From positions 5,253,517 to 5,317,516 of the forward strand of contig CM070598.1 of assembly GCA_036346395.1 (NCBI GenBank): a stretch of 64,000 nucleotides of DNA, in the 5' to 3' direction. A program made the position numbers and the translations under genes. Below are positions 34,335-46,655 of this stretch, in pieces (position 1 is the stretch's first letter; each line of letters opens with the position of its first letter). Origin of the DNA: Hsuehochloa calcarea (taxonomy: Eukaryota; Streptophyta; Magnoliopsida; Poales; Poaceae). The notes beneath the pieces were generated by a model. It ran no database searches and was not told the DNA's origin. It worked only from the letters and a program-made list of their open reading frames with translations.

Positions 34335-34554
34335 TAGCTTTAGATTAGGTATAGGATATGTATATAGAGATTGATCCAGTGTCAAAAAATAGACTTTGCG
34401 TCAACAACTCACTAGAAATACGAAATACCACGTTTTTGGCCGTATTGGCGGTTTTGCGCCGCGTATGTGCAAATGTAGCAGTTGTTGTTCGTTATTTGCA
34501 AAAATGGTATTTGGTACACGATGACCATGCGAACAAGCTCCTGGCGCCGACACG

Positions 34555-34655
34555 CGGAGAAACAGCATGGCGGCTGTGCGGTGGAGGAGAAACTGCACGG
34601 TGGTTGTGCGGTAGAGAGGATGCCGCACGGTGGCCGTGCGGTTGCCACCTTTTCT
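34555..34655. repeat. Three GCACGGTGGCCGTGCGG-like palindromes
   Basis: CCGCACGGTGGCCGTGCGG at 34623-34641 is a perfect inverted repeat of 8 bp around TGG. Two weaker versions precede it. Related motifs occur at 46345-46420 and 46780-46860. Confidence 0.6.
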
Positions 34656-34671
34656 CTATTATCCAAAATAG

Positions 34672-34970
34672 TGTTGTTGGTAGAAATTTTTAAATATAGC
34701 ACATGAGCTTAAAAATTATGAAATTTTTTGTGGTGCCTTCCGACATAGTTTAATTGCTTGTATAATTTTTCCATAATTTTATTCGTTTTGATTTTTTTTC
34801 TCAAAATTTTATTTAAGTATATTGTTTGTAGGAATTTTTAAATATAGAAACTGAGCTTAAAAATATAGATTTGGTTTTGAAGGCTCCTTACACAATGGAC
34901 TTGATTGTGTAATGTTTCTATAATTTTATATGTGTTCTAAAATTGCTCAAAAATTTGGATATTAGGTTTT
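34672..34970. repeat. Diverged direct repeat, spacing about 148 bp
   Basis: TTGTTGGTAGAAATTTTTAA at 34672 and TTGTTTGTAGGAATTTTTAA at 34822 head two AT-rich units that share the following TATAG...GAGCTTAAAAAT. Non-coding. Confidence 0.65.
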
Positions 34971-35798
34971 GGAAATTAGGGTTTCATGAATTCTCACATT
35001 TTCCTCAGTTGGTTCATGGACAAGCTTAGCTAGCTTGTGGTACAATGCAGTATTACTCGAACTCCACAGGCGCAGGTCCTCGTCCTCGATGTCCTCCCCG
35101 ATGATACTAATTTAAATATTAAAGATAAATACTAGAAAAGATACTAAGATAGAAAAAGAAAGTAGCAAAGAAACTTAATAGTTCATAAATTAATTTTCAC
35201 AAAATATATATCCTAAAGGCCCGTACGAGTAAGTGTTGGCATCTAAGCAATTCACACTCTATTAATTACGATTAAGGTAACTAATTAACTATGAGTCATT
35301 ATGTGTCATCAAATTTATTACGGTAACGTAAATTCAACCACTTATTATGCGCTAATGTAACTAGCACTACTGAACTACTAATTAATTACAACTAATTAAC
35401 TAATCGACACATGAAACAGAAAACAAGGAGTGTCGATATTTCCAATGGAGTTCCAATGTAACTTTCATACATAAAATTGACGACATTTCAAATGTTACAA
35501 GTATTGCATGATACACACGCGGATTTATTGCAATCTGGATGAAGGAAGAGGGGGATTATCACATGTACCCCCGATCAAATATGTCACTCTTTGATAATTT
35601 ATTTGTTTCATGTGGATGATATTCTTTGATACTATGTTGTACCACATGCTAGATAAACTTATACATGAACTAATGAAGAAAATACATGACATGCAGATCA
35701 TATAACAATGTACTATAGCCTCCGACTCGTGTGCATTTTGAAGGCTACGATTTGTTGTTATACGATCTGCATGCAACACAGTTCCCTCAATTGGTTCA
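34971..35798. other. AT-rich DNA with two short coding-like pieces
   Basis: On the minus strand 34990-35110 reads LRLWSSSNTALYHKLAKLVH then EPTEEN, and 35770-35798 reads QHEPIEGTV; the two look related. They could be exon remnants downstream of the GRF exon at 41434-41514, interrupted by the LTR at 35799-41433. The array-like 35240-35410 resembles 45690-46060 (TAATTAATTACAACTAA). Confidence 0.3.
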
Positions 35799-36668
35799 TG
35801 TTGAACCCGGGAGCAAAGGATCCCAGATTCTCTGTGTTTCATACACTAGTCTTGGAACAACTAGTGTACACATTCAAATAAAAGTGGATAGCATAACCAT
35901 ACAATGCTATTCATTAAAATAATTAAAGTTATTACAAAAGGGGCATACAGCCAATAAGCAAAATGCAGCGAAAACAAAAGTAGTAATGTAGACCACACGA
36001 TTCGCCACAGGCAATCGTCTGGAGGACATAGCCTAGTCGTCCAAGTTCTCAATCTCCTCGTAGCATTCTTCTCCGGTCAACAATTTTATTAATCATGGGT
36101 GTGCACAACAACCGTGCTCGCAAGTTACACCCATAACAGAATTATAATGCATGCAATGATATATCAAAGGAAGGCTTATAGGGTTGAGTTTGCATAAAGC
36201 AACGTTTCTTTTTAAATATCCGTACTAAGTTCCAAAGCAGTTATTATATAACTAAACTTTATTTTATAAATTCTAAAGTTTTATAGTCAGATAACATTCA
36301 TCAACGAGTGTTGAAGGATACCTTCCTATCACAAGGCTACCCGTCCAATTCCTATTTGGATGGAAATGAAAAGCCACTTAACAAGTATTTTAAAACCAAA
36401 ACTAAAATCTAATTTGGAGTGGCTTTGCTAGCATGTCCATGACCGTGGACACGGCTATTCGAATAGTTCACAACACTCTGCAAAGTTGTATAGCTTTACC
36501 CATATGCCACGACTTTTCTAGTTTGTTTGACATCCGTCGATACCACCGCTCACTGCCTTAGGTAAGTAGTCTATAGCACGTGACAAGACCTTTATAATAC
36601 ACCATCCCACCGTAGTCTCGCCTCCTAAGGTTTCGCTCCATTTGGATAGAAATCCACTGGGTTCAGAC

Positions 36669-37884
36669 TGTTGGAAATATGCCCTAGAGGAAATCATAGA
36701 GGTGATTATGTTTCACTATGTTCATAACATTGAATAATATGTTATCTTGTTCCTGGAATAATATCAATAATATTTATTATCAAGTATGTGGCTTGATTGT
36801 GAAACTCTATATTTCTATGATGATTATTCTTAAACGTTCTCTAGTCGGAAACATATGAGAACACATATGAATAGTCTAGCATATGTATTGGTTGATGACT
36901 ACGTTTCACAAGTCATGGATATGGAGATATCAAACCAATAATATGGACACATGTTAGAGAACATGGTGTTGGAAAAGACCCACCTTGAGACACTGTTGAG
37001 AGTGTTATGATTCTATGTATCATTAGTTGGTCTCAAGCAATGATGATGTATAATTCTTAGACCCGAGATCAGCATGATTTCCTACATATGTAATAGCACT
37101 CTTAGGGGTTACCAAACGCTACTCGTAACTTGGTAGTTATAAAGGTAGCTTTCGGGTATGCTATGAAATATGCGAGGGATGTGACTGGTCGATATGAGAT
37201 TTGCCCCTCTTAACATAACAGAGAGATGTCTCTGGGCCCCTCGTTGTGGTCGGATAAAGAAAGTGCATGGCCATACCACTAGTGGTCGATGTGTCAACCA
37301 CATGAAGTTATTCGACACTTGAACGAGAAAGTATTGAACAATCCATGGATGATACAACCTTTCACCTGGAGTTCAACCAAACATCGTGAGGCAAATAGAG
37401 AATACACGAGAATGTCTTTCAGTTCGATTAGATACGGACTAGTCGTATGGAGATACGAGCTGGTCGTAGGTTGGTCGAATAAGGTCACTAAGTGGTCGAA
37501 ACCTGGTCGTAAGGAGTTACGAATTAGTCGAGACCATATATGAACTGGTCGTATAGAGATACGAGCTAGTCGTTAGTGATATGGACCTGGTCGTAGATCA
37601 TATTGCATTAAGGTTGAGTCCGATATATTCTATATGTGTTTGGGAATCGTTATGTGCTGCTAGGTACCGCTGACGACTAGTGGTCGGAAAAGAGTTTTCG
37701 AGTCACAACCGATTGCATATGAACCTATAGGGTCGCACACTTAAAAGGGCTGGGATTTGATTTGGATGGTTATCCGAATTCTTGTAGGCCTCGAGTTCGT
37801 AATGAGCCTCAAGTTCGAGACCCATTATGGATGCCTATAAATAGAGGGGCGGTGGCAAGGGGTGTGATGACGATCTTTTGGAAG
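36669..37884 (+). mobile_element. Copia LTR (Angela/BARE-like), 3'-truncated
   Basis: It begins TGTTGGAAATATGCCCTAGA, the start known for Angela/BARE/RIRE1-type copia LTRs of grasses. TATAAATAGAGGGGC lies at 37838-37852, the LTR core promoter. A minisatellite of TGGTCGTA...GAGATACGAGC units lies at 37435-37600. The LTR is cut at about 37885, where gypsy pol sequence starts, so its own end is missing. Confidence 0.65.
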
Positions 37885-38265
37885 AACTCCTTAAATCCTA
37901 ATAGCCACACCTTTGATGAGGACATCCCTACTATAGATACAACCGTGCCTACACACACAACTCATCCACAACCAGTACAAGGACCTCTTACCCAAGCTCG
38001 TGCTCGCCAACTTAATTACCCGGTGAATTCGTTCCCATGTTTATATATTACTGAAGATAAACCGCTACCTAATGCAAGTGATTTAATTATGCTTAGGAAC
38101 ATGGGAACGGATCAAGGAGACGCTTCTGGAGTCATGGACATGCATGGAAGACATAATGGAGGTCACTACGTCACTTTGGGTCCATGTCAAGTAAGAGTTC
38201 GAGTTGCGCTCGTTCTCGATTCAAATTCGGACTACTGCGATAGTACTAAGTTCAAATGGTCGTAA
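37885..38265 (+). pseudogene. Gypsy polyprotein C terminus
   Basis: The frame reads SHTFDEDIPTIDTTVPTHTT, then QGPLTQARARQLNYPVNSF and ASDLIMLRNMGTDQGDASGV. GPLTxARARQLN is the conserved tail of one group of grass gypsy polyproteins, after integrase and chromodomain-less C terminus. The stop is at 38263-38265. Upstream pol is absent; sequence changes directly to copia LTR. Confidence 0.75.
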
Positions 38266-39300
38266 CTTCTTCATACGAACTCCGTTTGGAGTGATTCTGG
38301 ACTTCATAGAAAGCTTATCAAGTCTACTTTCTAACGGATCCAAGATCATCATCAAACTCCATTCAAGCCGGCCACAATCGTCAAAAGAGTCCACATCTAT
38401 TTCTGAATCCGAGTCAAACGGGTCCTGCGCCACCTCCACTTGGGCCCGTGGGCCTTGTAACCCTTGGGGCATGCGCCCACTTCACTGGTCGCCACCCCTT
38501 GCCATCTCCCTATATAGGAGTCCCCGTCTCCTTTTGCTAGAACTCGGATTTCGTTTGATTAGTTTCTCCATTGTGAAAACTCTCATTCTTCGCTTGTGTC
38601 GACTAGACCAACCGTAAAGGACCTCTGCGAATCCCACCTCTTGAACTTAACCATATTTTTGCAATTCAGATTGCTTTTTACCTCGTTCTTGTTTGTTCTT
38701 TGATTGCTTGCAGGAATTGATCCTCGTTATCAGGTCAACCGGGTCTTTGGCACGGTTGATAACGACTTGGTGGTTAGTTCAGTGATTACTTGGTTCGTGC
38801 GTGCTGCGTTCGTAGCCTGGATCGTGCAAGTTGATCGTCATCCAATCGGAATTTACCCTCTCACCGAAAGATCGGGACAACAGAGATCATCACCTTCCTC
38901 AACCACGCTGCCGGTTCTAGCACTCTAGCGCGTGGTACTCCTTGCCCCGTACGTGTGGATACCTTGGAGGTGTTGTTGCGAAGGATCAACACTAGACGAT
39001 CCGCAACTCGTGACGATCACAGGAGTCGGAGGAGACGCGTGGCGACTACGACTACTTAGAAGAGAAGACACGCGTCGAGTACGACTACGACCGCATCAAC
39101 TCGCTACATGGACTCTACTTCCGCTACGAGTCAACGCGTCTAGTGGTAATCTCGTGATCTATTACTAGCGGAGGTTCCTTTGTTGTGTGGTATTCTCTTT
39201 TGTTTAGTGCTATCGTAGCCTTCTCGCGATCCTTCCCAGATCCCCTCTTACACCAGGTGGGAATACATAAAAGTAGGTCATAAAACACCCACGCAACCGG
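38266..39300 (+). mobile_element. 3' LTR fragment of the gypsy element
   Basis: TCGTAACTTCTTCATACGAA...GAAAGCTTATCAAG and later CACGCTGCCGGTTCTAGCAC...GCGCGTGGTACTCCTTGCCC are patterns typical of Atlantys-like grass LTRs. TATATAGGAG near 38511 is a likely TATA box. The LTR boundaries are not clear; the likely 5' boundary is near 38190 and the 3' end near 39250. Confidence 0.5.
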
Positions 39301-41433
39301 ATGACACGACCACGGTGAGACGTTGTAAATTTTTAGCTAGATTCTACCCATTCAGAACATGTGGTAGTACGATAGGGCTTAGCAAAATACGCTCGAAGAC
39401 CGGTCCTTAATTGACTTGGACTACTTTCCAAAAGAATCTGGACCTCGATCATAGAAATGAATCGATCCCGTGCATGAATATGCACCAATCCAAACATCCA
39501 TTTTGCCCAAGTCCAAACCAATTTTTATTTTATTACCACATAAAATCATGTTATAAATCTCTATGGTATAGACCATACCATAGTATTATTTTTAAATCAT
39601 AGTTGAACTTTTGGCTAACTTCCCCAAATTAAATGGTTTTGAGTTAAGTTTCGACTAAGCATAGAGTTTTTCAACATGTTATAGTTCATACTAATGTACT
39701 AGCTAGATTTTAAATATGGTACCAAGAGGTAGTTAAATCAATATTCAAGTTTGGATGTACAAAGGAATCTGGAATAACTATAAAGTTAAAACATGGATTT
39801 AAATTACTTGAATTTAAATACGTCTACAATAATAGTTTAAAATATAATTTAAATAATTTGGCATATTGGGATTCAATATGATCAAAGATGTAACTTGCCT
39901 TACTCAAATGCTTGAGGATCTATTTCTTCGAAGTATTCGGGTTCCCAGAGTCGTCAAAATCTACACGCGAAGATGAAGCAAATTCAAATAAAATTCAAAT
40001 GAACTACAAATTAAGTAATTTTAGTGTAGATATATAGATCTTGAATTTAGATGAATTTAAAATTTTGAATCGCTCAAATCGGAGTTTGGGCGGAGGAGAA
40101 TAGACTTTTGGAAGTTTGAAAATACATGAAATGATGAAAATGAGATTTTTTGGAATTATTTTTTAATTGGAAATTGGCCGAGTCAATGACATGTGGGACC
40201 CAGGGTGGTGGACTGAGTCCACAACGTGCGCTGGTCCATGGTGGATTCGGATCGTGGCACAGTGATGTGCCACGCGCGCCCGGCCACGCAGTAGCTACGC
40301 AGGCAGAAGTGGTGAGGTGGCGAGGAGGTGGCAATGAGGTGGAGGCCACGTCGGCGCGGGAATGGCAGCGCTTGGTTGTGCGGCTCACCGTGGCGAGCCT
40401 AGCGGATGGTGTCCAAAGGATAAGTGCTGCGAGGGCGACCTGGTGCGCATGGTTTCAAGGATGCGGTGAGCGGGGTTCGCCAACGGCGAGTGGACGGAAG
40501 CCACGACTAGGAGCAGCGAAGTCGGCGACGGGGTTCCGGCGGCAGCCCAGTGAAGTCAACGGTGGAGGCGAGGAGCTTCCACGGTGGCACAAACTTCGGC
40601 GCAAGCTTCGACCGGAGCTCTTGAAGCTCAAAATCCGAGCGATTAAGGAAGAAAGAGAGGGAGTGGTTGGGGAAAAGGCAGAGGAGGAGAAGGGGCGCCG
40701 GCGGCGCGCATTTATAGAGGTCGAGGGGGGAGAGGGGGATTGCCGGCATGGGTGTCGTCGTGGAGCTCCAGGCCGCGCAGGGCATGGGGACGCGCTTGGA
40801 GTGATGGGGGCAATTGCACGGGAAGAAAAATGGGGGAGCGAGGGCAACGGTAATCCCGGCATTTATTCCCTGTTGACGGGAGCAGCGAGCCTGAGCGATG
40901 GCGACAGGGCGGTGACGCGAGCGTGTGCGAACGGCGGCATGGGGCACCAACGGTAGGAAGGCTGAGTCAGACGACGAGCGGTGGGAGGCTGACAGGTGGG
41001 ACCGCCTTGGCAGTGAGGGCAAGCAGAGGAGGCCGTTCGATTTTGATCGGACGGTCCACAAGAGAGGAAGGCGCGACGCACGCGGGGCACTGAGACGCCG
41101 TGGCGTCAGCAAGAGAGGAACGCACGAGCGCGGGCAGCAGCTGGGTCAGGGATTGGGCCGCGCGGAGGAAAACGGGACGGGCTTTCAGAAAAATTGATTT
41201 TTGAATTTCAGAAAAAACAACAAATCAAAAGGCTTTTTAGAAAATAGCAAATAAAGTCCAAAAATTCTAGAGAAATACAAAAAAATTCCTTGGATTATTT
41301 GGAACTTAATAAAATTATTTACAACATAACTTTGGCTTTTAAATTTTTAATTAAGTTATTTTTGGCTTTTGGGAAATAGAAAAACCCGTTTTAAATACTA
41401 GAAAATTGCATATTTCATTGAAAAATCTGGGTA

Positions 41434-41514
41434 TTGTAGATGTTTGGCCTTCTTCGCAAGCCACTTGTGCTTCTATAAGATCCTAGCGTAGAAGTTTATC
41501 GATGAGTCCGACAT
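41434..41514 (-). pseudogene. GRF zinc-finger gene, first exon only
   Basis: From the ATG at 41514 the minus frame reads MSDSSINFYARIL, a stop, then KHKWLAKKAKH. This matches the start of the gene at 25711 (MLNSSANFF...QKRKWLTERA) in DNA as well as protein. It ends where the gypsy-type LTR (35799-41433) begins. It lies about 100 bp beyond the MULE transposase C terminus and on the same strand. Too short to show the zinc finger itself; identity rests on homology with the other copy. Confidence 0.6.
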
Positions 41515-41559
41515 ATCTTGGTATAGTAGAAGTTTCGATGTTCATAACAAAACAAGGTG

Positions 41560-44500
41560 GATAATATATTAAATTATGACACTGAATGAACACCAGACGA
41601 GTTGGGTTTGTTCAGAAATTCTTCATTGATTGCCTTGGGGTCTTTCATATCCCGCACTTAATTGTGTGGCTAATACTGGTACATTGGCTGGCATCTATGC
41701 CTTTCTAGAAGCGCCATGTCTGCCGTCGTCCCTTCCCTATTGTCTTCAAGGGCTTGTTCGGGACCCATTGCACCCTGTTTGCCCAAAGATTCTTGTAGTT
41801 CATGTACAAGCCGTACATGTGAAAGATCTAGACCCGCCATTATGAGTTAATGGATTGTTTTGGTGATTAATGACAAATCCAAATATGAGACTAACTCTTT
41901 TATCAAGTATCATCTTGATGTAGTCTCATTTGGATATAAAGGTGAAACACAACGAGGTATGCAATCGACATCTCAATTTATATTATGTTGCATTTCCCGG
42001 ATCCAAAATATAGGATTGAACTCAACCATAAGTCAAACTTGAATATGTGCATATGATCTTATTACACATTTGTGTATGCACACATTTAGGGGGAGTTTTA
42101 TCCTATACTTTGTGGTTTCATTAGTATTGATCCATATGCCATTTTCCACATATACTAAGGATCTTTACGTTGAAACAAAACCTTGAGTATACAAAACTTA
42201 TGTAGTTCAGATATACTCATGTTATGAGTACATAGAACTTGTTTAGTTCTTGTATACTCATGTTAGAGTATATATAACTTGTGTAGTTTATATACTCAAT
42301 TGTTCTCTCATTTATCATCATTAAATTTATGAGAATTTAAGTGGTTATCATCAATTACCAAAGAGGAAAGATTGAGGTATCTCGTCCCACCATTATGAGT
42401 TAATGGTATGGTGTGGTAATTAATGATGATCACATTGTGGAACTAACATTTTCATGAGTTGGATATACGGGTTATGTTCCAGATGATGAAGACTTGGGAT
42501 GATCATGAGTTGATCATCAAGTCAAGAACTTGGGATGATCATGAGTTGATCATCAAGTCAAGAGCTTGGGATGATCGTGTAAATGATGCATCATGAGTTG
42601 ATGCTTATCAAGAAGAGATGATCATGAGTTGATCATCAAGACAAGAGAAGACCCATCATGTGTTGATGGAGGTCAAGTGAAGGATTGCATCATGTGTTGA
42701 TGCATGTGAAGACTCGGGATGGAGAAATCATCATGTGTTGATGATGTTCAAGACAAGATCCCGGTGAAGAAATCATCATGAGTTAATGATTGTCAAAGTC
42801 AAGGACCTTGACTTGAAGTATTGATGTGCGCCATCAATCTTCAAGAAGATGCAAGGCAAAGGTATGACTAGCTAGGGCTAAGGATGTGTTCCTAGTCTTT
42901 ACCTGGCTCTCTGTTTGGTTGATAGACCGGATTGCTAGTATAGGTTTGCCGTACTATTAAGAGGGATCTTGACTAGTAGTTTGAGTTTGTCATGTGTTGA
43001 TAGCTCATTATATTTGCTCTAAGCGTGTCATCTTGTGTTTACTTGTGCTTTACTTTGAGCAATTTACATTCTTGCTTTAATTGCTTATATACCTTGTATG
43101 ATTGCTCATATTGTATTGTGTTCATATTGTCGGTGCACTTAGTTGAGCCTAGTTGATTTAGGTTTTAATCGTGCAAAACCAATTCGCTATTAGCTTCCGC
43201 ATTTATTTATTGGTTTAGCCCGATAAAGTTTTTAAAACCGCCTATTCACCCCCCTCTAGTCGGCCACCTCGATCTTACAACATGTGAAACACCGCGCTCC
43301 ATGTACCAAAAAGGTGATGCATGTCGTAGTACTCGGAGATGTACGCTGTAGAACTCTACCTCATTTGCATACACGCCTTGTACAGATGCGAGTATGGCTT
43401 GTGCAGGAGCTTCGGCTTATTGCAGGTCCATGTCGCCACACCACCCAAGGTGTATATCTGTTTTCTTTCCCCCTATCATAATTGTTGATATATTTATGCC
43501 GAAGACTAATCTCGTATTCTCTCCTGAGGCCATGGATCACCTAGATGTCGTGCATTCGGGCCTTCTCCATCTTCTGGTCCCTATGCCTCTGCCTATCCTC
43601 GGACCATTGCTTGGCTTCATCCATCTGTTGGTTGACTACGGTTGTTCTATTGATGAAATAACCAACAGTGCGAGTCCATGTCTCCTCGACGATTGCGGTG
43701 ATAGAGAGGCACCGCACACCTTTGAGGACGCTGTTGTACACCTCGGACATGTTGGTCATCATAATCCCATACAGCGCACCATCTGTGTCATAGAAAAGGG
43801 ACAATTTCTCCGATTCAGGAGCGTGACGATGAATCCACTCCAAGAAACTTATGACACTACTAGGTTGCTCTCCCTCTAGTACCTCCAGACTGGACTCCAT
43901 TGTATGCCTCGTAGTCCGGTGTTCGAGGTCTCTCCAGATGGACTCAAACTTCCACCTCTGGTTCTGCAGACATAATGCCTTGAACGTATTCACAACTTCC
44001 TGACCGCGGAACCGTGTGACCAAGTTAGATGAAAGATGCCTTATGTTGCATGGTGTTGAGGGCCGCCAACAACCTATCATTGCTGTGCTATAATAAGGCA
44101 TACATTGCGCCGGTCTCCCACCACCACCTACTTCGCGTTCGCCATGAACCACAACCAACTGGATGTGTTCTCACTCTCCACAATGGCAAATGCCTCCAGG
44201 TGAAGCTGGTCATTTGCGTCGGCCACCACCGCGGTGAGAATGATACCCTTATACCTCCCCATAAGGAAAGTGTCATCCATCGTCAGCACATGACGACAGA
44301 ACATGAAGCCCCAATGGCCTGGGCGAAATCTTAGAACACCCGGTCCAGTATGAAGTAGTTGGGCCCTTCGTCAGCATCTTCACTCTCAAACTTGTTTATG
44401 TACGTTCTGGGGTTTGATTCGGCAATCTAGTCAAGCAATCTAGGCAAAAGGTTGTAGTCTCTTCGTATATCTCGTACATGGACTCGATGACCTCCTGGTT

Positions 44501-45664
44501 GGCTCGTCGGACCTTGCTGTAGCTGACTGGATAACCAACCAGATTAACGACTTCTGACATCAGCAACTTGGGGGAGATGGAGACGTCTGCCACAACTAGG
44601 CGGTTGATGAGGCTTGCCACATATCCGGAAGTCATGTTCCTATGCAGCCGCAGGGGCTCGCTAAGCTCGCAAAGTGTGGTCGATCAACGCCTTGACCACG
44701 AAGATCGAGCGAAAGATCTTTGTTCGTTGAGTGTTGACCTTGCTAGGACATCCTTTCACTACGCACTTCACTTCGTAATGTCCTGAATTTGACCGGTGCA
44801 CTCGGTACACACGGCTGATGGACAAGGCGTACCGTGCTATAGGTTGTTGCACAGCCACCTTGCTAGTGAAGCGCCGCCTAACTAAGAGGGTGTCGGCATC
44901 AAACCCCATTGGGAGCCTTCTTCTTGTGGCAGTACAAGGGAACACATCGCGATATTATCAAGTCTTGATGCCACGTAAGGTACATCCGATAACACAATTC
45001 CTCTGGTTGGACCACCGGCCTGGTGTGCGTCCTCATTGCTACCATCCGAGCCTGGGTCGATGTCCTCATCGGACTCCACCGAGAGGCTGGTCTGGTAGAT
45101 ACTCGTGGCAGTCAATGCGAGCCGATCACCATAATTCTGCCCTCTCATTTCGAACAAAATTATGTCCGAGTCTTCCCTCCGAGGCAGCACATTCTGTGCT
45201 ACCGTCTTCAAGCTCGGCCTACGATTGTCCGCTTGTAGAGGCATCGGCATCATCAAGGTTTCCCGGTACCCTACATACAAAATTCACATACACCATCAGC
45301 CTCCCGTAAATGGCCACCTCAGGCTGGGAGGCAATCTGCATGTACTGGATCTATGCTACGCTTCCATTCACCTTGACGAGCTCCCACACGATATTCGCGC
45401 AGGTGATCCCCTTGATCACTAGTTTCTTCGTCATTGCCCCGTGACGAACTCCCTCCGGATGCAGCTTCAAAGCTCGTGAATATTCATCGAGTCAAGCCTC
45501 TCCGCCGGGACCTCCTTATAGTGGCATTCGACAGGTCCGACCCATTGGGTCCAGCCCTTACGAGACCATCGCCAAAAAACACTACCAAGCCTTGCATGTT
45601 TGAAATTTTCTAAAGCCACAACAACCCCATCCGCGGTACATGATATAATAAAAAATGACAACAA
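41560..45664 (-). pseudogene. Mutator-like (MURA/MuDR-type) transposase, broken
   Basis: Domains on the minus strand: N-terminal acidic region (44882-45664); DNA-binding MuDR domain with YALSISRVYRVHRSNSGHYE and KCVVKGCPSKV (44661-44945); a further domain, LMSEVVNLVGYPVSYSKVRR (44396-44635); catalytic core with MDDTFLMGRYKGIILTAVVA and FAIVESENTSSWLWFM (44060-44290), then GVRCLSITAIVEET near NMSEVYNSVLK (43541-44158). Then the SWIM finger TCNKPKLLHKPYSHLY (near 43370-43420) and the C terminus TWSAVFHM/YGLYMNYKNLWANRVQ. The last part is split by a solo LTR at 41820-43279. In-frame stops, frameshifts and a gap before the central histidine region show it is inactive. Mobilises DNA by cut-and-paste in intact relatives. 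Confidence 0.88.
41820..43279 (+). mobile_element. Copia-type solo LTR inside the MULE transposase
   Basis: Ends TGAAAGATCTAG (41820) and CTCGATCTTACA (43279); ACATG flanks both sides (41815-41819, 43280-43284). The 3' end CACCCCCCTCTAGTCGG is typical for grass copia LTRs. Same family as 882-6781, without the 1100-2570 part of that copy. An array of GATCATGAGTTGATCATCAA-type repeats lies at 42490-42800. The flanks rejoin into a continuous transposase reading frame. Confidence 0.85.
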
Positions 45665-46228
45665 ATTGCATGCAAGTGATCGATTACATATGTGTAATTA
45701 AATACAAATAATTAATTAATTACCAATAATTTGATTACTCCTCCAAAAATTAATTATGACCAATTCATTACTACCGTGCTTACCACTATTAAATTATGAC
45801 CAATTTATTGTCACTTAATTACTTACGACTAACTAATTTGCACTAAATTAGTTGTGTCTAACTAATTGCTAGTAAACTAATTACGTCCGATTAATTACCA
45901 CTAAATTAATTACGAGTACTTAATTTTTACTAACTTACTATGTTGAATTAATAACCACTAATTAATTACGACTAAACTAATTACAACTAATTAATTATGA
46001 CTATTTAATTTAAACTCATTTTGAACCACCAACTAGTTCACACCGAAAATAACAAAACCTATGAGCATTACGACTGATTAATCATCACAAAGTATCATGC
46101 ACTAATAAATTAGGGATACCATCACTACAACTATATTATAAACGTTACAAAACAAGCTGCATTAATTTCGACTAGCTGACTAAGACTGATTAACTATGAC
46201 TATGGTAATAACGACAAAAGCATCCGAC
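45665..46228. repeat. AT-rich array of TAATTAATTACGACTAA motifs
   Basis: Degenerate repeats of roughly 18-20 bp between 45690 and 46060; the same motif occurs at 35240-35410. Upstream of the MULE transposase start. Confidence 0.6.
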
Positions 46229-46318
46229 AAATTACTCGCCCTTCGGGGAAAGCAATAAAAAAGATGATCGATGAGCGACGAGATGTAATCAAATTACTCG
46301 CCCTTCGGGGAAAGCAAT
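46228..46318. repeat. Two-copy direct repeat, spacing 62 bp
   Basis: CAAATTACTCGCCCTTCGGG...AAAGCAATAA occurs at 46228 and 46290. Confidence 0.85.
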
Positions 46319-46655
46319 AATTAAACATTGGTAATTAGATGGAGCATCGCACGGTGCCCGTGCGGTACCTCTGACGTGTCACCCCCATACCAACTTCACG
46401 ATGTGGCCGTGCGGTGGAGGCGTCAATTCTGTAATTTCTGCGCGACGACTGCCCTTCTTGCGAATACGGGCGAAAAAAGTGCCAATACAACCAAAAACTC
46501 ATAAATTCCAGCATCAAACGATTGCTGGTAAATCATATCGTAGGTACTACAAATCGTGTCGACCACTCTAGCAGTACGAACCGAACAATTGGGGTGGCAA
46601 CAGCGACGACCACAAATGGCGTGGCCGCACGACGTATGGGTAAGAATATTAGGCC

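Larger units (their letters stand above)
35799..41433 (-). mobile_element. Gypsy-type LTR, interrupted
   Basis: The start TGTTGAACCCGGG (35799) and the following 870 bp are collinear with the LTR at 49354-53536, sharing GGCTATTCGAATAGTT, and the part from about 39300 continues the same alignment (TTGCCCAAGTCCAAACCAATTT). The two are therefore one LTR family. A TATA box (minus TATAAATG, 40710-40717) lies in the GC-rich part. The right end near 41433 is GGGTATTGTA, where CA would be expected. Inserted in it is a 2.6-kb block (36669 to about 39300). I could not confirm a target duplication. It sits inside the GRF first exon at 41434. Confidence 0.6.

Noticed and set aside
40150..40956. 268-residue plus frame and 201-residue minus frame
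   Set aside because: Lie in the GC-rich part of a gypsy-type LTR around its TATA box; no domain.
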